Shown: positions 1-11,543 of the stretch, in pieces
Layout: each line of letters opens with the position of its first letter
How positions within the stretch are numbered: position 1 is the first letter of the stretch
Source: Rhabditoides inermis
Taxonomy: Eukaryota > Nematoda > Chromadorea > Rhabditida > Rhabditidae
Assembly (NCBI GenBank): GCA_963966185.1
Contig: CAWZYM010000375.1
Location: 1-64,000, forward strand
Direction: 5' to 3'
DNA length: 64,000 nt
Position numbers and translations under genes: made by a program
Notes under the pieces: model-generated
Seen by the model: the letters and a program-made list of their open reading frames with translations, nothing else
Database searches by the model: none
Told to the model about the DNA's origin: nothing

Positions 1-754
1 ATATACTGCTCTCTGCTGTGCTGTTATGTGGATTGTAGATTGGAGTGTGTTGTGTGCTGTACATTGTGCGCTGTCTATTTCTCTCGCGTGCCCTAACTCC
101 ATTGCGGCAGACTGATTGTGTCCCATATCGGTTCACGCTGATTGTGAGTGGTTATATCTAAACAATGTTAAGAACGATTAAAGATTTGCTGATAACATTA
201 TAATCCTAACACATGAACTGTGAATAAGATCCGGCAATTTAGCTTTTTGACAGGACAGATCTGGAGGTCAGCAACGAAATTCAAGATGTTGGTGTGTGAA
301 ATATCACAGAATGTGTATTTGCTCCTCCTATATTATCACTCACCCTTTGCGACCCGCTTGCAGAAAACACAAAACGAAGTGAGTACCAAAAAAACTTCCT
401 ACGTGAAAACGCTGTCTACTTGGATGAGTCCGAATGCTCCGAATGACCCATGTATGTAAACACCGATGTAAACAACGCTGATTTGATTTGATTTGATGTA
501 AACAACGCAAAATGTTTTTTTTTGGAAATTCAATGAAAGATAAACATCATGACTGCAAAAAAGCTCGAATCAAACCACTTTATGAACGATCAAAAACTCG
601 AGACATTAATGCGGTATAATGAATTAATTACATAATAAATGGAATTGCCGTGATGTATATTTATTTACGTGAGATGAAATCTAGGGTGTGACTAGAAATG
701 ATTGAAGAGATCGTCTAATATGTATGAGACACCCGCATGATAGATAAACTAATG

Positions 755-803
<49 letters not shown>

Positions 804-1151
804 TGGTCCGTTTGAGAAGAAAATGGTCTAAGGGACCATTATGTGATTTCAATCTGCACAGACTCGTCGTTTTCGTCGTTTTTCACTGTGAGGACGATGA
901 CTGGAGGGTGTGCGTAGCTGGAAAGAAGTAATAATTATGAAATATGTAATTATTCGACACGTAGATACGTTTCAAAGAATAGAGTATCTTGCAATAGAGA
1001 AAATTCATAGAATAATCGTGCAGTTCAAAAACACTCGTGATTAGCAAAGCTGTAGTAAATTAACTTTTCAAAAAACCTATGTAATTCAGTTGTCAATTCA
1101 GCTTTTTCACTACCCAGTCGTCAACAGTAACATCGTACAAGAATAACCCAC
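1..1151. other. No gene recognised; AT-rich with a (GA)n tract
   Basis: I see no convincing exon here. The stretch is AT-rich and carries a (GA)n microsatellite near 759-799. Further 3' exons of the minus-strand gene at 1152-5514 could lie here, because its last exon that I can place ends in an open phase. Confidence 0.4.
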
Positions 1152-1490
1152 CCGTGCAACTGTTCATAGCTTCGCAGCCGTCGCATAGTGCGGACGATGA
1201 GAATGGAGAGGAGCGCCCAAAAAGCGGGAAGCAGGAACTCGAGCACGATGAAGATCTTCAAAGACACGCCCGTTTAGACCACGCCTATTTTCCATTTGGA
1301 CCAACTGTGCACTGTACATAAGCGCAAAACTAATAATCTTGTTAATAATCTTGTTGTAAAAATAAAATAAATGTGGAGTTATAAAAAAATTACCTTGTTC
1401 TCACTAGTGACATGCACGTGTCGCAGAGTGTTGCGCCAGACGCGCATTGACCAGATGAGGCCACTGCAAGGGAGGAAATCTCTCTCTCTA

Positions 1491-1524
<34 letters not shown>

Positions 1525-3037
1525 CCGCTCTCTCTCTCCCGCTCTCTTTCATCTCTCCTTTTTAACTTTTCATTGAATTTTACGTCCAATATATTTTTCT
1601 GTTTAGAACTCCCATTTCTATCATTATGAGACAAGCCGGAACTCGAGGTCTCGCTAGGATGATCTCCTCGATTCTTCGTGATGTGATAACACACCATAGA
1701 AAAGTCGTATCAGATTGCAAAGTAATTCATATTATGTATTATGTATTATATATAACATAGTATGTATAACGAATTAGAGAGAGAGAGAAAAAAAAGAGAA
1801 CCCGAAATAAAGTTTTCAAAAAAAGTGTTTAAGAGAAATTCCTACGCATTTATGAACTTCAACGTTGTTTGCGGATTTGATTTCCTGAACAACACGTGCG
1901 AACGTGTCGTACGGAAATAGAGAGAGAAAGAGAAAATGACACCTCAGTACAAGCGAACGCGATAAATAATTGCCCGAGCCTCGTTAGATTAGAACCGAAT
2001 GATTGGCATACATTATCTCGTAACACATAAAATATATGTAGACCTAACCATTACATTGTTCACACTATAATTTACGTAACATAACCTTATAACACGTAAC
2101 ATAGAGTAAAGAAGAAGGACTCCAGGGAATCGGCACCGATTTCAGGAATTGTCATGCTTATTTTTTGTTAAGAACACATTTGAACAAATTTTAACGTTTC
2201 GTTCACCCAAAAACACTTCAACGCTACTATTTTATCATGATTAAAAAAATATCATATTTATAATAATAGTTAAATAAGTAAAAAAAAAAGTACCGTGTCA
2301 GCAGAAACAGTAGTTGAACAAGTAGGCAGGGCAGAGTCAGTACTGCCTAAATAATTTTTATTAGTTTATCATTATATTTAAATACTTTATCACGATGACG
2401 CACTTACTGAAATGCTATTGCTCAATGTATCAAACATATCCTTTAGTTAATTCCGTGAAACATATGCCTAACATATGCCCCATATGCCTTCCGTTCTCTG
2501 CCAAATCAAAAAGAAATCGTGTAACGTATCGCGCATTCCACATATCCAATAACTTATTGGCAATAAGTAATCAATATAAAATATAAACAAACGATGATAA
2601 ATAAATCGATTACAAGCCTCACCTTCCTAGTCCACATCGCGGCACCGAGACCCAGCACGCACGTAAAGATGTCGCCGAACATTCGCGCCACCTGAAAGTA
2701 TTGATTTATCGATTAGCGAGGTATTCTCATGAAGCATTGATTTATTGATTTCTTCATTTATTCGTATTCGTGAGCCTATTTTATTAATTCACAACACACA
2801 TTTATTAATTGATAGCGAGTTTGTGAAACGTATCGTAAGGAAACTATGTTTCTGCGCATGTACCCAGCATTCGAACTTGGTTTGGATGAAAATCGATAAA
2901 TAGATAAACAAATAACTCGATCACCAGATAGTACTGGTCGTAGGCGGAGACGTGCATGTAGAACTTCCACGTATTCGGAGGACCGTCAATGTCGTCTCTG
3001 GAAAGGAAATCTCTCTCTCTCTCTCTCTCCCCCATTA

Positions 3038-3072
<35 letters not shown>

Positions 3073-3123
3073 GCTCTCTTTATCGCTCTCTCTCTTTCTG
3101 TCTCCCTCTCCCCCCTCTCTCCC

Positions 3124-3157
<34 letters not shown>

Positions 3158-3214
3158 GCTCTCTTTATCGCTCTCTCTCTTTCTGTCTCCCTCTCCCCCC
3201 TCTCTCCCTCTCTC

Positions 3215-3265
<51 letters not shown>

Positions 3266-5514
3266 CACTCACCTCAGCAGGTATGCCCAATGAACTACAT
3301 CCGCCAGGCATGTCGTGATGAAGGCCGCCTGGAGATTTTTTTCAATTATTTAATAGATGTATCGATTTATCGATTAACTGACATTAACTGAGACAGACAA
3401 GATTTTTGAAAGTTATTTCTGACGGATTAAGTAATGACTATCATTGTTGTTTTCGAACAGTCGAAATGGTTTATGCTGTTGGTGAAATGTATGGTAATTA
3501 CACAATAACACAATGTTAAAGGAACAGTGGTGCATTATTTTTGACTTTGGATCATAACTTGACTCTATGTAATGTAAAACAAACGAAAAAATAACAATTC
3601 AAAGCTGCTACCGCGCTACCACACCAATTATCACAAACCGTCCCGTTACCACACGAAAATAGGCGTTCAAATGTGTGTTTTGGCGGGAAGCCTCAATGTC
3701 GCGGGTCTGCTATCTGGAGATCGATATTGTGATCGCTTTCGCAAATAAATCAGTTCTCGGGAAGGGCAGCGATCTTTGTGCATGCTGACCCATTGAGCTG
3801 CGTGGCGCAGTGGAAAAGAGTGGGGCTATCATTCTCGCGGCCACGGGTTCGATCCCTGTTTGCAACTTTGCCTGAAACATACATGCACCTCGGTGCGTGG
3901 TGATTTCGTGCGAATTTGAAAATTTCATTACCGCACGGTTCTGATATACGCCACTGTTCCTATAATGTTTCTGTAAGTGATATTTTGTTCGTATTGTTCA
4001 AATTGATCAGAGTGACTTATGTGTTCAATAAATACAATCGGTGAAACGTAGATACACATAACCCATTTGCTTTCAGAATCACACACTTGTTTTCGGAATC
4101 ACGTATTTCTTCTGAATCTCACACTGACACTTGTGAGTGAGATACTTTTATCTCTCAGCATACATGGGAAAGGTGAAAAAGAGGTACATGTGAACATGTA
4201 TTTTATGTGCTTCTATTTCAGATATGTTCTGTGTTCCTTTTTCGTATTCGTTCTTTGTCCAGTGGTCAGAAAAGCCAACTTTTCAGAACAGCATTTGCGA
4301 AATTGAAAAGGAATCGAATCAAGCGCTGAGAGAGGGTTTTCTTCTTCACTGTTAGAGTGGGAGAGAGGGGAGAAAGAGACATAGAGACAGGGAGAGAGAG
4401 AGAAAGACATACAGAGAGACAGACAGAGTGGAAGAGGATGGAGGACAGGATTCTACTGCCTGACGACACGTTTTCAACAAGACCTAGGAAGTCAAGTATA
4501 TAAGGAAGACGGTAATTGCGAGCGGTACAATGTGGACCAAGATATCAACTATTAATGTATAGAAAAAATTGACGCATAGAAAAAATACATAAGTAATGTG
4601 AAACACAGATTGCGATAGTCTACATACTATTATCTACATACCATCACTATTATTCTACTGCATAATTCTCAATTATTGTTATTGTAATCGACAATTCAGA
4701 TGAAAAGATTCCGAACAAATCTCTTACCCCCCCCCCCTTTACTCTAACTAACAAGTTTCATGTATAACTGCGATTAGTGAAACGTAAAAAAACTATACAA
4801 ACGAGCAAAAGTTTGCAAAACGTTTCACTGACCACAATTTGTCATATATAGCACCGATGTCAATCAATCAATACATCATGTGAAACCACATACTATAAAC
4901 AACCTGCGCAACATAAAAAACAAACGAATTCAACATCTTTCCTCGAATTTCTTCGCAAACGAAATGATAAATATTAAGAACTACATACCTTCAATAGGCT
5001 TTCAATGCCTTCAATGCCTTCAATGCCTTCACCCTACCTTGAGCAGGTTGAACTGTCTGGCCGGGTTGAAGGTGGACCATGTCTCCTGCGCGGCGACAGT
5101 GGCGGCGGTAGTTGCCTCGGTCTGCGCCTGGAATGCGACGAGTGAAAGTACAATAATGAATGTAGTAATAAAACAATAAAGTAGCTCATACCTGCAGCCA
5201 GTGGGTGTCGATTCTCATGCAATACCCTTAATTGGGAACTACCTCGGCCATTACTTTTACACTAATTTCGAAACGTCTTCGAAACACGATCAAACACTTT
5301 GTTTTGTGTTATGATGACAACACTTTCATTTCCCTCTCTCTTCACTTTACTAATAGAATAGGGTAAGAAACGTAGAGGTATGTAGTACATGTCCATGCTA
5401 CATTAGTCTGTACTTTGGAGTCATGCACAAGTACACAAACAGCTCATCATTTAACTAATGAAACACTATTACCTTCAAATCGTTTCCCAGCTTTTCGGGC
5501 GCTAACTCCATCAT
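1152..5514 (-). CDS. Multi-pass membrane protein, serpentine-receptor-like (partial model)
   Basis: Exons I can support, 5' to 3': 5473-5514 (start MMELAPEKLG), 5038-5127, 3273-3328, 2925-2997, 2623-2691, then 1394-1463 and 1152-1255. The first five join in phase with good GT-AG sites. Exon 6 needs two bases from a missing exon between 1464 and 2622. Hydrophobic segments appear in exon 3 (AAFITTCLADVVHWAYLL), exon 5 (FGDIFTCVLGLGAAMW) and exon 7 (IFIVLEFLLPAFWALLSILI), separated by charged loops such as RNTLRHVHV. The pattern of short basic loops between single-pass segments resembles nematode chemosensory GPCRs (seven-TM, sensory cilia), but I cannot assign a class. Further 3' exons are likely. 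Its largest intron holds a tRNA-like sequence and another a CT tract. It could instead be a non-receptor multi-pass protein. Confidence 0.5.
3008..3263. repeat. Polypyrimidine (CT)n microsatellite
   Basis: Compound (CT)n tract in an intron of the minus-strand membrane-protein gene. An internal segment of about 80 bp (CTCGCTCTCTTTATCGC and what follows) occurs twice. The long Ser/Leu or Arg/Glu reading frames across it are artefacts of the repeat. Confidence 0.85.
3797..3866 (+). repeat. tRNA-like sequence, probable SINE head
   Basis: A box-like TGGCGCAGTGG and B box-like GGTTCGATCCC are spaced as in a tRNA, but the acceptor ends do not pair and the anticodon arm is degenerate. It is probably a tRNA-derived SINE or tRNA pseudogene in an intron of the membrane-protein gene. 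Confidence 0.45.
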
Positions 5515-5755
5515 ATCAAATATTTAAGCGAATGATAATAGGGAAAATATGCCAGTCGTCTCGAAAACAGCCTATATAAAGTAGGCGGCGCTTTTGTTCT
5601 ATGGAGAGTTACTGCATATTCTATGATTAAGGACAAGGTGAGAAATACACTGGAGGGCAGTTGTCTGACAGCTTTGTTGCAAAATCGAAAATGTGCAAAA
5701 TCGAAAAACTCGATTTGCTTAGAGCGGCGTAGAATGGGAGGTGGAGGAGGAGGAG

Positions 5756-5795
<40 letters not shown>

Positions 5796-6445
5796 GGGGG
5801 GGAAGAGAAGCGGAATGATTATATTTGGACCTCAGACGCCCATGTCCTCTTCATATCTCCTACTAGTTGTTTTGTTATTCATAACATAACTGGGGGAAAA
5901 TTAAACTGAAGACTCTGAAGTCTGAATAGATAATCATTTGCTCTCAATGATGAGAAGAAAGTATTCGTTGGATCTTTTCAACCGATGGATCATCTCACCA
6001 CTTATTTTGTGTGTATGTCTCAAGGCGATGTTATTATGCATACAAGGATTTGCATATCCGGTTTTTAGAGAGTGATGTCAAGAGTCATAGGCCAAATTAT
6101 GATGAGTTTTGACATATTCCGTAAAATCAAAGACTAACAACCAATAAGACAGGAACATACATTTATAGTTTTTTGTTCACTGTCTTCACAAATAATGAGA
6201 ATGTAATGATTATACATTCACATCCACACCTTTCCGAGACCATGAGTCGAAAGTAATTCAAACTTCCGCGAAAATCCAATTTCCGACGTTGTAACATATA
6301 TGATTTAATTATTAACGGATTAACTTGGGTAACGTTAGAGGAACGATACTTTCCCACGTTGGGAACAGGAGATTGGAAAAACAAGCGGAAGTCTAAGATA
6401 TACTGGCTCGTTCTCTACATCACAAAAAGCAACCATCGTAGTACG
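5515..6445. other. 5' flank of the minus-strand membrane-protein gene
   Basis: No gene seen. Contains a (GA)n tract at about 5758-5792. Promoter elements of the gene starting at 5514 would lie here, but I recognise none. The right edge abuts the LTR element's target duplication. Confidence 0.4.
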
Positions 6446-6450
6446 CGTGT

Positions 6451-7382
6451 TGCGATTGTTCACACAGCACCGACACACCAGGTAAGGTTCAGTACAAACA
6501 ACTTTATCCTAATAAACACAAGTGTCACCATGCAGGGTAGACACGGGCAATGACAAAGGCGCACACAGGCGCAACAAAAGCAACACAGGCAAAAAGACAA
6601 ATCTCTATACTCTCAACAAGCCAATAGATACTCAATCAATAACCGATCAATAATCAATCAATGATACTCACTCAATATGAATCAATAGTCAGTCAGTATC
6701 ACTCAATCAATCGATAGCTAATCGATAAGGGGCAATCAACGGGAAACGGGAACACAACAATGAATGCTAATCGATAAGGTGAAATATGAGACACAATAGG
6801 GGAACAGACTCACTGTCCTTGGGGTGGATACTCGGCTTCTCCGAGGCTCTCCTTGTCCAGCACGACCGGGCTGTCCGGTGACGGCGGATCCTCCCAGCTA
6901 CTTCTTCCAAGCCTCAAACTTGGGTAATTAAACCGACGATCAGTGAACGGCGCGGCACGTAGTTCAGCAACGACGCGAAGATCATCAAAAGCGGGACGCA
7001 ATACGAATGCGCGATGGTATGACAATGAGTTTAGATAAGATAAGAGCGCATCATTATATGCGAGTTCAGTTTATGGGCAAGGCAACATGTAACACATGGT
7101 AGACAGTAAATGTCGGCAACACCATCAATAAATAAACGGTAAAATGGGCGATTTCGAGTCACTCGATTAGAATGCGGGGGTGGCCTAAAATCCCGCAGGC
7201 AGTTTCGCTACGTATGCGTGGGCGAGAGCATGATACTCCGGTAACGCACTTGCCCTCAGGCTTATCGCACAGACGCGGAGATAACGTACGGTAAAGGCGG
7301 GCAAAATGAATTGATTCTCGGAATATCCGGTTACGGTAATAGTTTATGAAATCGATTGCGAGTCAAGCGATGAGCGTCGACA
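6451..7382 (-). repeat. 3' LTR (element sense)
   Basis: Second copy of the 932-bp LTR, same length and apparently same sequence as 10612-11543, including the SL1 match and the 71-codon open frame beginning MSYHRAFVLR on the sense strand. Confidence 0.92.
6913..6934 (-). other. Exact SL1 spliced-leader sequence in the 3' LTR
   Basis: The minus strand here matches the canonical nematode SL1 leader over all 22 nt (begins GGTTTAATTACC, ends AAGTTTGAG). The next bases are GCTTGG, not the GT donor of an SL RNA gene, so this looks like SL1 already joined to an exon. Confidence 0.9.
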
Positions 7383-8260
7383 CTCCCGGCTCGGCAAGAG
7401 AAGCGAGAGGGTTCGTATCGAGAGATGAGAGAGAGAGAGAGGTGAGCGCGATTTCGCGGACATAGTTTCATTGGCTGTTGCGTATTTGAAAGGCGACATA
7501 AGGGTAGGTTCGATACGCGGTTAAGTGGAAGGCAAGTCAAGTGGAAGGCGACAACAGTTCGAATGAGGTTGGAGATATAAGAGAGATAAAAGCAATAGAT
7601 ATTTCGCAGATTGATTACGTCACTGTTTCAATCAATACGCATGACGTCACTCATTGATCAATAAGCGGCAATCGGTTTCGGCACTGGTAACAGATTAGCA
7701 GGGAATGAGAAGTTATAACAATGGTTCATATCAAATAGACAGAAGACACGATATACGCATTCAGAATAGGTAACGGTTATCGCTTCGTTTCGCACGCTGG
7801 AAATAGCGGTGACTGGTTGCGCGGGAAAGAGATTGTGTGTTGTGAGGTCAAAGGGGGCGGGGCGAGCGAAAAACGTGGCAATCGTCTCACATTCGAGCGA
7901 GAGAGGTCGGTAATAAATTCGCTCCGCACACGCAATGAACGTCTGGGAGTGCGGTGGATCGATTGTAAAGGTAAGTTGAACGTGTTCGGAGCGAGCCTCC
8001 CCCTACAGAACGAAATGAAATGACGTCGATCGTTCAGTCGGGCAGTCATTTCTGATTGTTGTCTGCCGAGAGACGGCAGGGCGGGCGCGGGCTCGAGACG
8101 GTCAAGGCGGATCGCAAGATGGTGAGTGTTTTGACATACTAGTTTCGGTGTTTTTACTGTTTGTGTGTTGTGTTATCATACACGTTCGTGATACGTTTGT
8201 GAGCGGGGGTATTGATTGGTTGCGAAAGATGTTTCTGTTGTAAAAGGGGGGATGATTTTG
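7383..8260 (-). other. Non-coding internal region of the LTR element
   Basis: Between the gag stop and the 3' LTR. Only short frames of no recognisable family occur (the longest, 7777-8049 on the minus strand, is Arg/Pro/Ser-rich). No pol remnant is visible. The purine tract before the 3' LTR is short and weak (sense GCCGGGAG). Confidence 0.6.
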
Positions 8261-10408
8261 CTAATAAGGTTCGCATATTTGCAGATTGTGGTCGCCGGGG
8301 AACGGATGCTGCGATGGCGCTACGCTCTCGTGAGGGGGATGAGGCCAGTACGGTGAGTAGGGTTGTTGGGAGTGAGCGTACTCGTCTGTCGCTTTCTCAT
8401 CATAGCCGGTGTTGCGTTTACCTTGGCGCTGCGTGAATCTCCACACATGCTGGTTGTGGCACGCTGAAGAGCGATGGTTGGTTTCGTAACACTTGAAGCA
8501 CCTTTTCTCGGCAAGAATGATGCTCTCAGCTAAGCGCGGCGCTAGGTGCTTTTGTGAACATTGGTAAGAGTTGTGTTCGCGAGTCTTGCAAAAGACACAG
8601 CCCTCGCCGGGTTGGATTATGTCAGTAGGGGGCACACGGTAGGAGTTTCGTACGTTTGTATATTGTTCTTCATTACAGTTTGTGTTCCAGGACTGCTGCT
8701 GATCCGGCTGGTTGAGGAAGGGCGGGGAGCAGCGCGGGGCGGGCTGTGGCGGCGAAGGGTGCGTACACTGGGGGCTGCTCCACTGGCGGTCGACAGTGTG
8801 AGTGTTTTCGTTTTGCCAGTTCTGATTGTTGTTGTGCGCAGAGTGTTCGTGGTTGCGGGACTGGTGGTTGCTGTAGGTGTTGTTGTAGTTGACGAGAGTA
8901 GGCTGGGTAGTGTTAGGCAGGTTCGTTTTAAAATCAAAAATGTTTTCCTCGGTTTTCACTATTTTACCGATGAATGCGAGGGTTTTCTCGACTGTAGCAG
9001 TTTCTTTCTTCTCTTCCCATTCGAGAATTTGGCGTTTGATTTTGGTTTGAATGCGCGGCGGAAACTTGGAGATGATAAAGCCTTGCGCGAGGGTCACAAG
9101 CGAGGTAGAATACGTTTCACTTTCGGAGTGGCGGGTTCCCATGCACACGGTTGCGCGCACACGCTCAAATGTTTCACGGCAGGACTTGGGGTCATCTTTT
9201 GATTGAGGGATCTCATTCAGCATGTTCCAAACCTTCTGCTGAATTTGAATAGGGTTACGGTAGCGGTCAGTGAGAGTCTCGATCGCAGCGTCGTAGTTAG
9301 CCGCGGTTTTCGGGAGATGTTGTAGAATGGTTTTGTCGGTGATTTGGTTGACCAGAATGTACATTTTCTGTGACCGGTCGAGTTCATTCTGTTCATGCAC
9401 GAGTGGAACGAACAGGTCCCAAAAGTCGTCAAACGATTGTTGGGTGCCATCAAATTTGGGCAGGTTCATATGTTTCATATTCACGCGAAACATTTGTTTT
9501 GTGGATGACGAGGTTAGCGGGGAGTGCGGATGATTGTTTTCAAATCGCGCTGGGCGGCTGTTGGCAGGGTTGACCGGGTTCTTTAACATGTGATTGTTCG
9601 TGTTGAGTTGCAGCGCGTTGTGCTTTGAAACAGGTTGAGTGGATTGTGGAGAGTTGCGGTGTTGTAGTGGCGTGCACTGAAGGTTGTACTTGTTGAAAAT
9701 GTCGATGTTTGCAGGTGTAGGCTGTCGGTTCATGGGCTGCTCGATGAGGTGGATGCTCTCGGTGTGGGCGGCAACATCGACTACGACAAGATCATCGGCT
9801 TCGGGCGAATGGTGAGTGGATGTCATCGGTTGGTTGTTCATCGATGTGTTGTTCAGGTTCGGGGTCATCTGCGCTGGCAGCGCATGGCTGGCAGTGGAGT
9901 GTGCGACAGGCACGGCGTGTGCGACGTGGTCGGCAGGCTGGATCATCGACGGATGGTGGTGAGTAATGTCGTTCTCGTTGTTGCCAAAATGGTTTAGCCA
10001 ACTTTCACTCAGGTTTTGCATTTGCGCGTAGACGATTCTGGCCTCTTCAAATTTAGAAGAGTCAGTGTAACTGCGCAGTTCTTTCACGTAGCTGGTTTTG
10101 GTTTCATCCGAGATGTGTGCGCGAAGGATTCGAGCCATAGTCTGGGAGTACGCGCGCGACATGTTTTCGTATTCTTTGAACGCAGTATTCATTATGACAT
10201 TGATTGCGGCATGGGTCTGTTCGGTGTTGAACGTGTCGTAGAATTTGTCGAGAACTCGGTCAAGGTTGTTGAAGAAAGTGGTTACGATGAGGGTTGCAGG
10301 GCGAGAAATTTGCAATTTCAGAGTTGTCGACAGCGGGCTCGTCGTCTCGTCGATGGCCGGTCCTTCATCGCAGTCAAGATCATCTCCACTCCCGGAATGG
10401 ACACTCAT
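8261..10408 (-). CDS. gag: Gag polyprotein of a BEL/Pao-like retrotransposon
   Basis: 715-aa ORF, start MSVHSGSGDD at 10408. It would form the nucleoprotein particle in which element RNA is packaged and copied. Residues about 1-310 are a Ser/Asn/Gln/His-rich leader. Residues about 310-470 resemble the gag-associated domain of Pao-type elements (DUF1759-like), with KFDGTQQSFDDFWDLF and FPPRIQTKIKRQILEW. Two perfect CX2CX4HX4C zinc knuckles follow near residues 606 (CVFCKTREHNSYQC) and 639 (CFKCYETNHRSSAC). The protein stops about 60 residues later, where a normal BEL/Pao polyprotein would continue into an aspartic protease. The frame is intact, consistent with a young element. Long open frames on the opposite strand (for example 8561-9202) are shadows. 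Confidence 0.9.
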   Translation of the reverse strand: MSVHSGSGDDLDCDEGPAIDETTSPLSTTLKLQISRPATLIVTTFFNNLDRVLDKFYDTFNTEQTHAAINVIMNTAFKEYENMSRAYSQTMARILRAHISDETKTSYVKELRSYTDSSKFEEARIVYAQMQNLSESWLNHFGNNENDITHHHPSMIQPADHVAHAVPVAHSTASHALPAQMTPNLNNTSMNNQPMTSTHHSPEADDLVVVDVAAHTESIHLIEQPMNRQPTPANIDIFNKYNLQCTPLQHRNSPQSTQPVSKHNALQLNTNNHMLKNPVNPANSRPARFENNHPHSPLTSSSTKQMFRVNMKHMNLPKFDGTQQSFDDFWDLFVPLVHEQNELDRSQKMYILVNQITDKTILQHLPKTAANYDAAIETLTDRYRNPIQIQQKVWNMLNEIPQSKDDPKSCRETFERVRATVCMGTRHSESETYSTSLVTLAQGFIISKFPPRIQTKIKRQILEWEEKKETATVEKTLAFIGKIVKTEENIFDFKTNLPNTTQPTLVNYNNTYSNHQSRNHEHSAHNNNQNWQNENTHTVDRQWSSPQCTHPSPPQPAPRCSPPFLNQPDQQQSWNTNCNEEQYTNVRNSYRVPPTDIIQPGEGCVFCKTREHNSYQCSQKHLAPRLAESIILAEKRCFKCYETNHRSSACHNQHVWRFTQRQGKRNTGYDEKATDEYAHSQQPYSPYWPHPPHESVAPSQHPFPGDHNLQICEPY

Positions 10409-10598
10409 GTTTTATGGTTATCTTTTAATAAATTGGCTTATAAGAAATTAATTGATGTTAATTGGTTGCAATGCAATAAATGTGGTGGACAATGTTGCTT
10501 GGTCGGTTGGCGCGTCACGCAGACTTATCTGGTTGTCAGGTTGCGTGACAGTGGTTCAAGTGGAAGGTGGCTTTTTGTTCAGTGGGTTCGTTCGGTGA

Positions 10599-10611
10599 GG
10601 CCGATGCACCA
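10599..10611 (-). promoter_or_regulatory. Primer-binding site, tRNA-Gly type
   Basis: Directly next to the 5' LTR the sense strand reads TGGTGCATCGGCC. This is complementary to a tRNA 3' end GGCCGATGCA plus CCA, which fits tRNA-Gly. There is no spacer between LTR and site. The match is 13 nt, then diverges. Confidence 0.75.
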
Positions 10612-11543
10612 TGCGATTGTTCACACAGCACCGACACACCAGGTAAGGTTCAGTACAAACAACTTTATCCTAATAAACACAAGTGTCACCATGCAGGGTA
10701 GACACGGGCAATGACAAAGGCGCACACAGGCGCAACAAAAGCAACACAGGCAAAAAGACAAATCTCTATACTCTCAACAAGCCAATAGATACTCAATCAA
10801 TAACCGATCAATAATCAATCAATGATACTCACTCAATATGAATCAATAGTCAGTCAGTATCACTCAATCAATCGATAGCTAATCGATAAGGGGCAATCAA
10901 CGGGAAACGGGAACACAACAATGAATGCTAATCGATAAGGTGAAATATGAGACACAATAGGGGAACAGACTCACTGTCCTTGGGGTGGATACTCGGCTTC
11001 TCCGAGGCTCTCCTTGTCCAGCACGACCGGGCTGTCCGGTGACGGCGGATCCTCCCAGCTACTTCTTCCAAGCCTCAAACTTGGGTAATTAAACCGACGA
11101 TCAGTGAACGGCGCGGCACGTAGTTCAGCAACGACGCGAAGATCATCAAAAGCGGGACGCAATACGAATGCGCGATGGTATGACAATGAGTTTAGATAAG
11201 ATAAGAGCGCATCATTATATGCGAGTTCAGTTTATGGGCAAGGCAACATGTAACACATGGTAGACAGTAAATGTCGGCAACACCATCAATAAATAAACGG
11301 TAAAATGGGCGATTTCGAGTCACTCGATTAGAATGCGGGGGTGGCCTAAAATCCCGCAGGCAGTTTCGCTACGTATGCGTGGGCGAGAGCATGATACTCC
11401 GGTAACGCACTTGCCCTCAGGCTTATCGCACAGACGCGGAGATAACGTACGGTAAAGGCGGGCAAAATGAATTGATTCTCGGAATATCCGGTTACGGTAA
11501 TAGTTTATGAAATCGATTGCGAGTCAAGCGATGAGCGTCGACA
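10612..11543 (-). repeat. 5' LTR (element sense)
   Basis: 932 bp, TG...CA termini. In the sense strand it carries the SL1 sequence at LTR position about 449-470, then a 99-nt exon-like stretch ending at a GTGAGT donor (boundary at 10975). The other half is rich in ATCAAT/ATCGAT motifs like those in host introns. Confidence 0.92.
11074..11095 (-). other. Exact SL1 spliced-leader sequence in the 5' LTR
   Basis: Same 22/22 SL1 match as at 6913-6934, offset by 4161 bp as expected for the other LTR. It lies in the sense orientation of gag. Confidence 0.9.

Noticed and set aside
5038..5127. Plus-strand frame over 4880-5179
   Set aside because: The minus strand has in-phase splice sites here and joins to a start exon; the plus frame is its shadow.
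6913..6934. SL RNA gene
   Set aside because: The 22-mer is not followed by a GT donor, and no Sm-binding site or SL RNA stem-loops are visible downstream.
8561..9202. 213-codon plus-strand frame
   Set aside because: Shadow of the minus-strand gag ORF; no similarity to a known family.
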